Shown here in pieces: positions 53,569 to 61,743 of a stretch of DNA of 64,000 nt. This DNA comes from CAWCUU01 sp963798855 (GTDB taxonomy: Bacteria > Gemmatimonadota > Gemmatimonadetes > Longimicrobiales > RSA9). The stretch covers positions 434,001 through 498,000 of the forward strand of contig CAWCUU010000001.1 of NCBI GenBank assembly GCA_963798855.1, written 5' to 3'. Made by a program: the position numbers and the translations under genes. Position 1 is the stretch's first letter. Every line of letters begins with the position of its first letter. The notes under the pieces are model-generated. The model was not told the DNA's origin and did not search any database. It saw nothing but the letters and a program-made list of their open reading frames with translations.

Positions 53569-54900
53569 ATGGACGCCTTGACGCTCGCCGTCGTCGGGAT
53601 CAGCCACCACACGGCCGCGGTGGACGTGAGGGAGCGCTTCGCCGTAGACACGGCGACGCGCGCCCGGATCCTGGCCGGCGTGACGGAGTCGGGACCCGCG
53701 CGCGAGGCGGTGTTGCTCTCGACGTGCAACCGCACCGAGTTCTACCTGGTCGTGCCGGAAGGCACCGATCCGACGACGGTCGCCCTGCCTCCACTCGCGG
53801 ATGCGGCGGGTTACACGCTCGAGGAGGCGAAGGGTTTCTTCTACTGTCGGCGAGGCAGGGACGCCGCGCACCACCTGTTGCGCGTCGTGTCCAGCCTGGA
53901 CTCGATGGTGCTCGGCGAGGCGCAGATCCAGGGGCAGGTCCGGGAGGCCTACGAGACAGCGGCGGAGCTGCCGAGCGAGCCACGCGTGGTCGGACCGGTG
54001 CTGTCGCGGCTGTTCCAGTCGGCGCTGGCGATCGGCGGCCGCGTCCGCAGCGAGACGGCGCTCGGCGAAGGCGCGGCATCGGTGCCGTCCGCCGCGGTGG
54101 AGCTCGCGCGCAAGATCTTCGGTCCGCTTCGCGGTCGGCGCGCGCTCGTGCTCGGCGCGGGTGACATGAGCGAGCTGATGCTGGAGTGCCTGCGGGGTGA
54201 GGGTGTGAAGGGGCTGGTGATCGCAAACCGGAGTCAGGCCCGGGCGATGGAGCTGGCGGCGCGGGCCGGCGCCACGGCCGTGGGGTTGCAGGATCTCGCC
54301 GAGGCGATCGCCTCGGTGGACATGGTCGCGACCGCAACCTCCTCACCGGTGCCCGTGCTGACGCGCGAAGTCCTGCTGCGCGCGATGCCGGCCGGGCCCC
54401 GGCGGCCGCTGTTCATCATCGACATGGCGATCCCGCGCGACGTGGATCCCGGCGTCGGCGACGTCGACAACGTCTTCCTGTACGACATCGACGACCTGCA
54501 GCACATCGTGCACACGAACCTGGAGCGGCGTGAGGCACAGATCGCAGCGGCAGACGGGATCATCGAGCAGGGCATAGAGGACTTCTGGGGCTGGTACGCG
54601 TCGCTCGATGTGGTGCCGATGATTCGCGAGCTGCGCGAGGGCGCGGAGGCGGTACGTCGCGCCGAGGTCGAAAAGGCTATGCGCCGGCTGCAGCACCTGC
54701 AGCCGGAGGACCGCGAGGTCGTCGAGGCGATGTCGCGGCAGCTGCTCAACAAGATGCTGCACTCTCCAACGGTGCGGCTGCGGGATGCCGCGGCGAACGG
54801 GCGTGGCGTGGGCATGCTGGAGGCCGCCCGCTATCTGTTCGGACTCGAATCGCGAAGGCGCCAGGAGCGGGAGGCGGGGGAGGAGGCGGATGCAGGCTAG
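53569..54900 (+). CDS. hemA: Glutamyl-tRNA reductase
   Basis: A 443-residue enzyme: LAVVGISHHTAAVDVRERFA, the catalytic Cys in LLSTCNRTEFYLV (about 53), LLRVVSSLDSMVLGEAQIQG, ALVLGAGDMSELMLECLRGE (NADPH site), IDMAIPRDVDPGVGDVDNVF and the C-terminal dimerisation helices. It reduces glutamyl-tRNA to glutamate semialdehyde, the first step of the C5 route to haem, and pairs with hemB upstream. The tail overlaps the next epimerase start at 54890. Confidence 0.95.
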   Translation: MDALTLAVVGISHHTAAVDVRERFAVDTATRARILAGVTESGPAREAVLLSTCNRTEFYLVVPEGTDPTTVALPPLADAAGYTLEEAKGFFYCRRGRDAAHHLLRVVSSLDSMVLGEAQIQGQVREAYETAAELPSEPRVVGPVLSRLFQSALAIGGRVRSETALGEGAASVPSAAVELARKIFGPLRGRRALVLGAGDMSELMLECLRGEGVKGLVIANRSQARAMELAARAGATAVGLQDLAEAIASVDMVATATSSPVPVLTREVLLRAMPAGPRRPLFIIDMAIPRDVDPGVGDVDNVFLYDIDDLQHIVHTNLERREAQIAAADGIIEQGIEDFWGWYASLDVVPMIRELREGAEAVRRAEVEKAMRRLQHLQPEDREVVEAMSRQLLNKMLHSPTVRLRDAAANGRGVGMLEAARYLFGLESRRRQEREAGEEADAG

Positions 54901-55849
54901 GCGGGTGCTGGTAACGGGCGGAGCCGGGTTCATCGGCAGCCACGTGGCGCAGGCGCACCTCGGGGCGGGGGATCGGGTGTGGATCGTGGACGATCTCTCG
55001 TCCGGACGACGGGAGAACGTGCCCGCCGGGGCGCAGCTCGTCGTCATGGACATCGCCGACGAGGAGCTCGACGGGCTGTTCCGCGCCGTCGGCGGCTTCG
55101 ACATCGTCAGCCATCACGCGGCTCAGATCGACGTGCGCAAGTCGGTGGCGGATCCGCGGCTGGACGCGCGCATCAATGTGGACGGGCTGCTCAACGTGCT
55201 CGAGTGCGCGCGCGGTCACCAAACGGAGAGGGTCGTGTTCGTGTCCTCCGGCGGCGTCGTCTACGGCGAGCCGGAGCGGCGCCCGACCCCCGAGCAGGAG
55301 CCGAAGGGGCCGCTCTCCCCCTACGGCGTCACGAAGTTGGCGGCCGAATACTACCTCCACTACTACCACCGCGTGCACGGGTTGGAGTACGCCGCGCTTC
55401 GTTATTCGAATGTGTACGGGCCGCGGCAGGACCCGCACGGCGAGGCAGGCGTGGTTGCGATCTTCTCCGAGCGGCTCCTGGCGGGCGAGACCTTGACGAT
55501 CTTCGGCGACGGCGAACAGACTCGCGACTACGTGTACGTGGGCGATGTGGTGGCCGCCAACCTGCTGGTGGCCGGATGCGTGCTGCCGCCCGTCTCGGGG
55601 CTGGACGACCGCGCCTTCAACGTCGCCACGCAGCGCGAGACGAGCGTGAATGCGCTGGCGACGGCCCTGGCGGACGTCGTCGGAGCCGAAGCGACGGTGT
55701 CGCATGCACCGGCCCGACCGGGCGAGCTGCGGCATTCCTGTCTGGACACATCGAAGCTGAAGGGCCTGGGCTGGCGCGCGGAAACGTCCCTCGACGAGGG
55801 GCTCGCGCGCACATACGAGTGGATCGCACGAGGGAAAGGTGGGCTCTAG
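54890..55849 (+). CDS. NAD-dependent nucleotide-sugar epimerase (GalE-like)
   Basis: A 319-residue extended SDR from ATG 54890, inside the last codons of hemA. Marks are VLVTGGAGFIGSHVAQAHLG, DDLSSGRRENVPAGAQLVVM, VSHHAAQIDVRKSVADPRLD, SSGGVVYGEPERRPTPE, catalytic YGVTKLAAEYYLHYY and LRYSNVYGPRQDPHGEAGVV. The HHAAQIDVRxSV and DPHGEAGVVAIF patterns match UDP-glucose/UDP-GlcNAc 4-epimerases. It overlaps tolQ by 11 bases, so it may share its transcript with the Tol genes. Confidence 0.85.
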   Translation: MQARRVLVTGGAGFIGSHVAQAHLGAGDRVWIVDDLSSGRRENVPAGAQLVVMDIADEELDGLFRAVGGFDIVSHHAAQIDVRKSVADPRLDARINVDGLLNVLECARGHQTERVVFVSSGGVVYGEPERRPTPEQEPKGPLSPYGVTKLAAEYYLHYYHRVHGLEYAALRYSNVYGPRQDPHGEAGVVAIFSERLLAGETLTIFGDGEQTRDYVYVGDVVAANLLVAGCVLPPVSGLDDRAFNVATQRETSVNALATALADVVGAEATVSHAPARPGELRHSCLDTSKLKGLGWRAETSLDEGLARTYEWIARGKGGL

Positions 55850-56567
55850 GGTGCTGGCGATGCTGCAGGCGGGGCCGGGGGCGCATACGACGCCCATGGA
55901 CATGATCGTCGGAGGCGGACTATCGACCCAGGTGATCATCGGCGTGCTGGCGGTGTTCTCTCTGGTCAGCTGGATCATCATCTTCTGGAAGCTGGGCCAG
56001 TTCCGTCGCCTGAGGCGGCAGGGAACGGAGTTTCTCGGCGCGCTGGAGCGCTCGCAGCGGCTGGAGGACGTCTACAAAACGGTGGTGGGGCTGCGCGACT
56101 CCGCCTACACTCGTGTCTTCCGGCGGGGCATCAACTTCTTCAGCGAGCTGCGGCCGGGCGCGCTGCGGCAGGACGCGCCGACGGGACCGGGGCTGTCCGA
56201 GGCGCAGCTACAGGCGCTGCGGCTCGTGCTGGAGAAGGAGCAGTCGGAGGAACAGGATGACCTTGCGGGAGGGGTGGCGTGGCTCGCCATCATCGGCTCC
56301 GTCTCGCCGCTGCTGGGGCTGCTCGGCACGGTGATCGGCGTGATGGAAGCCTTCATCGGCATCAGCCGGACCGGGAGCGCGAACATCAGCGCGGTGGCAC
56401 CGGGCGTCGCCGAGGCGCTGGTCACGACCGTCGCCGGGCTGACGGTCGCGATCCCCGCCGTCATCGCATACAACTACTTCGTCAATCGGCTCAACTTCTT
56501 CAGCGGCGAGCTCGAAGGGTTCGCGAGCGAATTCATCGGCACGCTGGCGCGCGAGGGGAGACTGTGA
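55839..56567 (+). CDS. tolQ: TolQ (MotA/TolQ/ExbB proton-channel family)
   Basis: A 242-residue protein with three helices: IIGVLAVFSLVSWIIIFWKL near residues 30-50, and the conserved pair GGVAWLAIIGSVSPLLGLLG and ALVTTVAGLTVAIPAVIAYN. The GLLGTVIGVMEAF motif defines the family. GTG 55839, GTG 55851 or ATG 55860 could each be the start. With TolR it converts proton flow into force on TolA/Pal during envelope constriction. It opens a compact run through cpoB with four-base overlaps. Confidence 0.92.
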   Translation: MGSRVLAMLQAGPGAHTTPMDMIVGGGLSTQVIIGVLAVFSLVSWIIIFWKLGQFRRLRRQGTEFLGALERSQRLEDVYKTVVGLRDSAYTRVFRRGINFFSELRPGALRQDAPTGPGLSEAQLQALRLVLEKEQSEEQDDLAGGVAWLAIIGSVSPLLGLLGTVIGVMEAFIGISRTGSANISAVAPGVAEALVTTVAGLTVAIPAVIAYNYFVNRLNFFSGELEGFASEFIGTLAREGRL

Positions 56568-56971
56568 GGAAGCGCGGCCTGCCGCTCTCGGCCAATGTCA
56601 ACGTCACGAGTCTGGTGGATGTGGCGTTCACGCTGCTCGTCATCTTCATCATCACCGCGCCGATCCTGCAGGGCGGCATCGAGGTGCAGCTGCCGAAGGC
56701 GCCTGCCGCGCCGATCACGTCGTCGGAAGGCGTCATCGTCACTCTCACTCGCGACGGCCGCATCTACGTCGGCAATGTGCCGGCCGCCTCGCTCGACGAT
56801 TTCCGTCGCGTCTTCCCCGACTACGTGCGCAGCAAGAACGTCAAGAGCGCTTACGTGAAGGCGGATCGCAACGTTCCCTACGGCGACGTGCTGCAGGTGA
56901 TCGGAGTCATGAAGCAGCTCGACGTGACCGGCGTCGGGCTCGTCGCCGACCCGGAGCTGGAGCGACGATGA
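56564..56971 (+). CDS. tolR: TolR (ExbD/TolR family)
   Basis: From GTG 56564 (overlapping the tolQ stop) a 135-residue protein: basic start, one helix with the essential Asp in NVTSLVDVAFTLLVIFIITA, LQGGIEVQLPKAPAAPI, then a periplasmic domain (VTLTRDGRIYVGNVPAA, AYVKADRNVPYGDVLQVIGV). It is the stator partner of TolQ. The spacing and gene order favour TolR over ExbD. Its stop overlaps the next start. Confidence 0.92.
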   Translation: MRKRGLPLSANVNVTSLVDVAFTLLVIFIITAPILQGGIEVQLPKAPAAPITSSEGVIVTLTRDGRIYVGNVPAASLDDFRRVFPDYVRSKNVKSAYVKADRNVPYGDVLQVIGVMKQLDVTGVGLVADPELERR

Positions 56972-57678
56972 AGGGCCACCGTCCGGGCCGCGGGGCCATA
57001 CTGGCCTCCCTCGCGCTGCACGTGGCGCTGCTCGCCGGCGTCGTCGTCTCCGCGCAGGCGACCCCGCAGCTGCCGCCCCTGCGCGTGTACCGCGTCGACC
57101 TCTACTCGCCCCCGCCGCAGGCCGCTGGCGAGCCGGCACCGGCGGTCGCCTCGCCCGAGCCGGCGCCGCCCCAGCCGAAGCCGGAGCCCGAGCCGGAGAA
57201 GCCGAAGCCGGAGCCGGCTCCGCCGAAGCCGGTCGAAAAGCCGAAGCCCAAGCCGAACCCCGTCGAGACGAAGCCGAAGCCGACGGACACGAAGCCGGCC
57301 GAGAAGCCGGAGCCGAAGCCGGCGACCGGATCGAGACCGGACCCGAACAGCAAGGGCGGCGAGGACCTGAACGTGAAGCTCGAGGGAGAGGCCTTCCCTT
57401 ATCCGGCGTATCTGGAGAACATCATCCGGCAGGTGCGCCGCTATTTCCGCTGGGAGGGCGCGCCGGACCTGCAGGCGGAGATCTACTTCGTCATCGGCCG
57501 CGACGGCACGATCACCGGGCTGCGCGTGCTGAAGAGCTCGGGCAACTCACAGTTCGACCTGCAGGCGGTGGGAGCGGCGGAGGTGGCCGGCAAGCGCGGC
57601 GAGTTCGGCCCGTTGCCGGAAGGATTCGAGGGCGACCGCCTGCCGGTCAGCTTCACCATTGCACCACCGGGGAGGTGA
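56968..57678 (+). CDS. TonB/TolA-like energy-transducing protein
   Basis: A 236-residue protein with an N-terminal membrane anchor (ASLALHVALLAGVVVSAQA), a long Pro/Lys/Glu-rich periplasm-spanning stretch at about 50-130 (repeated PKPEP and KPKP units), and a TonB C-terminal domain (YPAYLENIIRQVRRYFRWEG, IYFVIGRDGTITGLRVLKSS). In this operon position it stands in for TolA. The Pro-Lys spacer resembles TonB, and such TonB-like TolA substitutes are common outside Proteobacteria. Confidence 0.88.
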   Translation: MKGHRPGRGAILASLALHVALLAGVVVSAQATPQLPPLRVYRVDLYSPPPQAAGEPAPAVASPEPAPPQPKPEPEPEKPKPEPAPPKPVEKPKPKPNPVETKPKPTDTKPAEKPEPKPATGSRPDPNSKGGEDLNVKLEGEAFPYPAYLENIIRQVRRYFRWEGAPDLQAEIYFVIGRDGTITGLRVLKSSGNSQFDLQAVGAAEVAGKRGEFGPLPEGFEGDRLPVSFTIAPPGR

Positions 57679-59039
57679 GTGGCGTGCGACGTTTCCGATA
57701 CCTGTTCGTTCTGCTTGGGCTCCTCCTCGCGTTGCCGCTGCACGCGCAGGAAGACAAGGTCCCGACCGGCGTCCGGCTCCGTCTGACCTATCAGACCGGC
57801 TACCGGCCGAAGCTCGCCGTGCGACCAATGGAGGCCACCGGCATCGCGGCCGAGGTCAGCGACGACGTCTACGACATCCTCAAGCGCGACTTCGACTTCA
57901 GCGACCGCTTCGAGATGGCGACGGCGCCGATGGGACTCTCCTCCGGCGCCGTGGACTACAAGGCGTGGAACGACCTCGGAGTCGTCTATCTCGTCACGGG
58001 TGAGGTCCAGCCCGAGTCCCGCGGCTACTCCCTGCGCCTCGCGCTGCACGACGTCGTCTACGCGAACGTCAAGCAGATCGGCTCCTTTTCGCTGCCACCC
58101 GCCGACGCGCCGGACTTCCGCATGGCCGTGCATGCCACCGCGGACGAGGTCGTGCGCTGGGCGACTGGACAGCCGGGAGCGGCCGCCACCCGCATCATCT
58201 TCCGCCGCGGCGGCGGGCGCGCCTCCGAGCTGATGATGGTGGATGCGGACGGCGAGAACCTGCACCGTATCGCGTCCAGCCAGGACATGCTGTTCTCGCC
58301 GGTGTGGTCGCCGGACGGCACTCGGATGCTGTACGCCCAGTCGGACGGTAGCAGCTGGCGCATCCTGGAGCGCAACGTCGCGGACGGACGCACGCACACG
58401 GTCGTCGAGGGGCGCGGGCTGCTGCTCACGCCGGCGTACGCGCCCGACGGCCGGCACATCGCGTACGCGCGCTATGACGGCTCGGGCACGCGCGTCTACT
58501 CGTACGACGCGGCGGGGGGCTGCTGTCTGAAGCGGCTGACGGGCGGCCCGCGCGACGACCTTTCGCCCAGCTACTCGTCCGACGGCGGCCGTATCGCGTT
58601 CAACTCGAGCCGGCTCGGAGCGCCGCACATCTATATCATGTCGGCCAATGGCGGCAACCCGACGCTGCTCTCGCCTTTTGTGTACGGAGAGCCCGGTTAC
58701 TACACTTCACCCGACTGGTCGCCGACCGGCTCGCAGGTGACCTTCCACGGGCGCTCGCGCGGCAACTTCCAGATCATGATCGCCGATGCGTCCGACCCCG
58801 GCGCGACCGTGCAGCAGATCACCGACGCGGGGATCAGCGAGGACCCGAGCTGGGCCCCGGACGGACGGCACATCGTGTTCGCGGGACAGCGGCAAGGCCG
58901 CTGGGGACTCTTCGTGATCGACAGCGCTACCGGACGCCTGCGGCCGCTCGCGGCGGGCGGCGGAAAGTTCGAGCTGCCGGACTGGTCTTCGGCGCTCGTG
59001 AAAGCCCAGGAGCAAGCAGGTCTCGGCAGCGGCGGGTGA
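57675..59039 (+). CDS. tolB: Tol-Pal system beta-propeller protein TolB
   Basis: A 454-residue periplasmic protein with a signal peptide (YLFVLLGLLLALPLHAQE), an N-terminal alpha/beta domain (YDILKRDFDFSDRFEMATAP, GVVYLVTGEVQPESRGYSLR), then a six-bladed propeller of WD40-like PD40 repeats (FSPVWSPDGTRMLYAQSDGS, LTPAYAPDGRHIAYARYDGS, LSPSYSSDGGRIAFNSSRLG, TSPDWSPTGSQVTFHGRSRG, EDPSWAPDGRHIVFAGQRQG). It links Pal to TolA. The GTG at 57675 overlaps the preceding stop; GTG 57684 is an alternative. Confidence 0.93.
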   Translation: MSGVRRFRYLFVLLGLLLALPLHAQEDKVPTGVRLRLTYQTGYRPKLAVRPMEATGIAAEVSDDVYDILKRDFDFSDRFEMATAPMGLSSGAVDYKAWNDLGVVYLVTGEVQPESRGYSLRLALHDVVYANVKQIGSFSLPPADAPDFRMAVHATADEVVRWATGQPGAAATRIIFRRGGGRASELMMVDADGENLHRIASSQDMLFSPVWSPDGTRMLYAQSDGSSWRILERNVADGRTHTVVEGRGLLLTPAYAPDGRHIAYARYDGSGTRVYSYDAAGGCCLKRLTGGPRDDLSPSYSSDGGRIAFNSSRLGAPHIYIMSANGGNPTLLSPFVYGEPGYYTSPDWSPTGSQVTFHGRSRGNFQIMIADASDPGATVQQITDAGISEDPSWAPDGRHIVFAGQRQGRWGLFVIDSATGRLRPLAAGGGKFELPDWSSALVKAQEQAGLGSGG

Positions 59040-59079
59040 TGGCGCCCGGCGCGGACTCTCACGTCTGGAGGAGCGACAG

Positions 59080-59652
59080 ATGAAATCGGCTCGCAGTGTG
59101 GTGATCGGGGTTGTCCTGGGTGTGGCGCTCGGCGCGTGCAAGAAGGAGCAGCCGCCACAGCCGGTTCCGCAGCCCGTCGAGACGGCCGATACCGTCGACA
59201 CGAGTGGGAACGACCGCGCCGCCGCGGATGCCCGTGCCCGCGCGGATGCCGAGGCGCGCGCCCGCGCGGAGGCGGAGCGGGCGAGAGCCGCGCTCACGGA
59301 GATGGTCCACTTCGAGTACGACGCGTCCGAGATCGGGCCGGAGGCGCAGGACATCCTGGTGCAGAAGGCGGCCGTGCTGCGCGCGCACCCGGAGATCCGG
59401 CTGCGCATCTCCGGGCACTGCGACGAGCGCGGCTCGGTCGAGTACAATCTCGCGCTCGGGATGCGCAGGGCGGAGGCGGCCAAGCAGTTCCTGGTGAACT
59501 ACGGCCTGGACGGCAGCCGCTTCGAGACCGTGAGCTTCGGCGAGGAGCGGCCGATCGCGCAGGGAGAGGGCGAGGATGCGTGGGCCCAGAACCGGCGCGA
59601 TGAATTCCAGATCACGGCGGGCGAGTCCAGCCTGATGCCGTCCGGCACCTGA
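59080..59652 (+). CDS. pal: Peptidoglycan-associated lipoprotein Pal
   Basis: A 190-residue lipoprotein preceded by GGAGG (59067-59071). Signal and lipobox GVALGAC, an Ala/Arg/Asp-rich coiled-coil linker (RAAADARARADAEARARAEA), then the OmpA-like domain: VHFEYDASEIGPEAQDIL, LRISGHCDERGSVEYNLALG and GEDAWAQNRRDEFQ. The Asp and Arg that hold meso-diaminopimelate are in these motifs. It ties the outer membrane to peptidoglycan. Confidence 0.94.
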   Translation: MKSARSVVIGVVLGVALGACKKEQPPQPVPQPVETADTVDTSGNDRAAADARARADAEARARAEAERARAALTEMVHFEYDASEIGPEAQDILVQKAAVLRAHPEIRLRISGHCDERGSVEYNLALGMRRAEAAKQFLVNYGLDGSRFETVSFGEERPIAQGEGEDAWAQNRRDEFQITAGESSLMPSGT

Positions 59653-59662
59653 GAGGAAGGCG

Positions 59663-60451
59663 GTGAGCATGCGGTGCGTTCCGTTCCGGGGCCTCAGGGC
59701 CCATCCGGCGCTTCTCGTCCTGGCGTTCATGCCGCTCGCGGGCTGCGCGACGAAGCGCGACGTGCGCGATCTCCGCGATGAGATCATCGCGCTGCGCGCG
59801 CACCAGGATTCGCTGATGTTTCGCCTGCAGCGGCAGAACGACCAGCTCTCCGACAGCCTCGGGCTGCTCGGCGATGTGCTGCTTCGCATCCGAGGCGACT
59901 TCGCCAACGAGCTCGCCCAGCTCGAGCAGCAGCACGTGCAGATCCAGGAGCTGACGGGGCAGAGCCAGCGTCGGATCTCGGAGTTCCGCGAGCAAATTTC
60001 GGAGCGGAGCGCCCGCATGCTCACGCCCGTGGACAGTCTGACCGACAGCACGGCCGCCGGTCCGGCCGCGTCCGGCGACGTCGAGGAGCTCTACCGCATC
60101 GGCTCCGACAACCTGCAGCGCGGCGCGTCCAGCACGGCCAGGATGGCCTTCGAGCAGATCCTGAAGCAGGATCCGAACGGCCCGCGCGGCGCGGATGCGC
60201 AGTTCGGCCTCGCCGAGACGTACTACCTGGACAAGGACTACGCGCAGGCGCTGCAGGAGTTGGAGCACCTGGTCGAAATGTACCCCAACTCGGAGCGAGC
60301 GCCGCAGGCGTTGTACCGCGCCGGGGTGATCGCGGAAGAGCAGGGGAACGTTCCCCAGGCGAGGAAGTACTTCCAACGGGTGGTCGCCGGCTACCCGAAG
60401 TCGGATGAGGCGCGCAAGGCCTCCGACGAGCTGCGTCGCCTGCGGAAATGA
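59663..60451 (+). CDS. cpoB: Tol-Pal system protein CpoB (YbgF)
   Basis: A 262-residue lipoprotein-type protein: LLVLAFMPLAGCATKRDVRD (lipobox LAGC, where classical CpoB is soluble), an N-terminal trimerising coiled coil (LMFRLQRQNDQLSDSLGLLG, LEQQHVQIQELTGQSQRRIS), then three TPRs (DNLQRGASSTARMAFEQILK, YYLDKDYAQALQELEHLVEM, EEQGNVPQARKYFQRVVAGY). It coordinates envelope constriction with peptidoglycan synthesis. GTG 59663 or ATG 59669 may be the start. Confidence 0.9.
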   Translation: MSMRCVPFRGLRAHPALLVLAFMPLAGCATKRDVRDLRDEIIALRAHQDSLMFRLQRQNDQLSDSLGLLGDVLLRIRGDFANELAQLEQQHVQIQELTGQSQRRISEFREQISERSARMLTPVDSLTDSTAAGPAASGDVEELYRIGSDNLQRGASSTARMAFEQILKQDPNGPRGADAQFGLAETYYLDKDYAQALQELEHLVEMYPNSERAPQALYRAGVIAEEQGNVPQARKYFQRVVAGYPKSDEARKASDELRRLRK

Positions 60452-60457
60452 GCCGCC

Positions 60458-60964
60458 GTGCGCTGTCCCTACTGTCACGGTACCGAAGATCGGGTCGTCG
60501 ATACCCGCACCAGCCGGGAAGGGGGAGCGGTGCGGCGTCGCAGGGAGTGCGTGGGCTGCGGCCGCCGCTTCACGACCTACGAGTACGTCGAGGAGCGACC
60601 GCTGCAGGTGCGCAAGCGGGACGCCTCGATCGAGGCGTTCGACCGGCAGAAGCTGGTCCGCGCGGTCCGGCTCTCGTGCGCGAAGCGGCCGATCACGCTC
60701 GATGACATCGAGACACTCGTCGACGAGGTCGAAGACGCGCTCAACGGCCTCGGCCGCGATGAGGTGAAGAGCCGCGAGATCGGCGAGCAGGTGATGGAGC
60801 GCCTGAAGGCGCGGGATCATGTGGCGTACGTCCGCTTCGCTTCCGTGTACCGCGACTTCCAGGACATCGACGAGTTCTACGAAGAGGTCCGCGAGCTGCA
60901 GGTGCGAAGGGCACGCGCGGCACAGAGCGCGGGCCAGGCCGAGCTGCCGCTGGAACCCGAATGA
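60458..60964 (+). CDS. nrdR: Transcriptional repressor NrdR
   Basis: A 168-residue protein (GTG start) with an N-terminal zinc ribbon CPYCHGTEDRVVDTRTSREG ... CVGCGRRFTTYEYVEE and an ATP-cone (VRKRDASIEAFDRQKLVRAV, MERLKARDHVAYVRFASVYR). NrdR senses ATP/dATP and represses ribonucleotide reductase genes. None of those are in the window. Overlaps tatC by ATGA. Confidence 0.95.
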   Translation: MRCPYCHGTEDRVVDTRTSREGGAVRRRRECVGCGRRFTTYEYVEERPLQVRKRDASIEAFDRQKLVRAVRLSCAKRPITLDDIETLVDEVEDALNGLGRDEVKSREIGEQVMERLKARDHVAYVRFASVYRDFQDIDEFYEEVRELQVRRARAAQSAGQAELPLEPE

Positions 60965-61743
60965 GCTGGAGAGACCGGGCCGGGTCGGCCGCCGAGATGC
61001 CGTTCCTCGACCATCTCGAGGAGCTGCGCTGGCGCATCCTGTGGAGCCTCATCGCGCTCATCATCGGCGCCGGCGTCGGCTTCTTCATCGTCGCGAAGCT
61101 CGACGTGCTGCACCTGCTGATCGCGCCGGTCCTGCCGTATATCCAGGGCGACAAGCTCCGCTACCTCAGCCCCGCCGATCCGTTCTTCCTGACGCTGAAG
61201 CTCGGGCTGACCCTCGGCACGATCCTCTCTTCGCCGATCATCATCTATCAGATCTGGGCGTTCCTCTCGCCCGCCCTGAAGAGTGACGAGCGCCGCGCCA
61301 TCGTGCCCGCCTTCTACCTGGGAGTCATCCTCTTCCTGATGGGCATGGCGCTCGCCTATTTCGCGGCGCTGCCGGCGACGCTGCGCTTCATGATGAGCTT
61401 TCAGACCGAGAGCCTCGCGCCGATGATCACCGCCGGTCCGTATCTCGGCTTCGTGGTCAAGCTGCTGCTCGCGTTCGGTCTGATCTTCGAGCTGCCGGTC
61501 GTCATCCTCGTCCTCGCCGTGATCGGGCTCGTCAACGCCCGCATGCTGCGCAAGCAGCGCCGCTTCGCCATCGTCGGCGCGACAGCCGTGGCCGCGTTCA
61601 TAACACCCGGCGACATGATCGTGCTCACAATCTTCATGATGCTGCCCCTGATCTTCCTCTACGAGCTGAGCATCGGCCTGACCGTGATGGTCGAGCGCCG
61701 CCGCAGGCGGGCCGCCCTGCGAGAGGGGCTGGCCGAGGCGTGA
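60961..61743 (+). CDS. tatC: Twin-arginine translocase subunit TatC
   Basis: A 260-residue protein with six helices: FLDHLEELRWRILWSLIALI (the LEELR signature that reads twin arginines), FFLTLKLGLTLGTILSSPII, FYLGVILFLMGMALAYFAAL, GLIFELPVVILVLAVIGLVN and FITPGDMIVLTIFMMLPLIF. It is the receptor for Tat substrates such as the beta-helix protein at 1042. The last codons overlap the proposed lptD start (GTGA at 61740-61743). Confidence 0.95.
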   Translation: MSWRDRAGSAAEMPFLDHLEELRWRILWSLIALIIGAGVGFFIVAKLDVLHLLIAPVLPYIQGDKLRYLSPADPFFLTLKLGLTLGTILSSPIIIYQIWAFLSPALKSDERRAIVPAFYLGVILFLMGMALAYFAALPATLRFMMSFQTESLAPMITAGPYLGFVVKLLLAFGLIFELPVVILVLAVIGLVNARMLRKQRRFAIVGATAVAAFITPGDMIVLTIFMMLPLIFLYELSIGLTVMVERRRRRAALREGLAEA

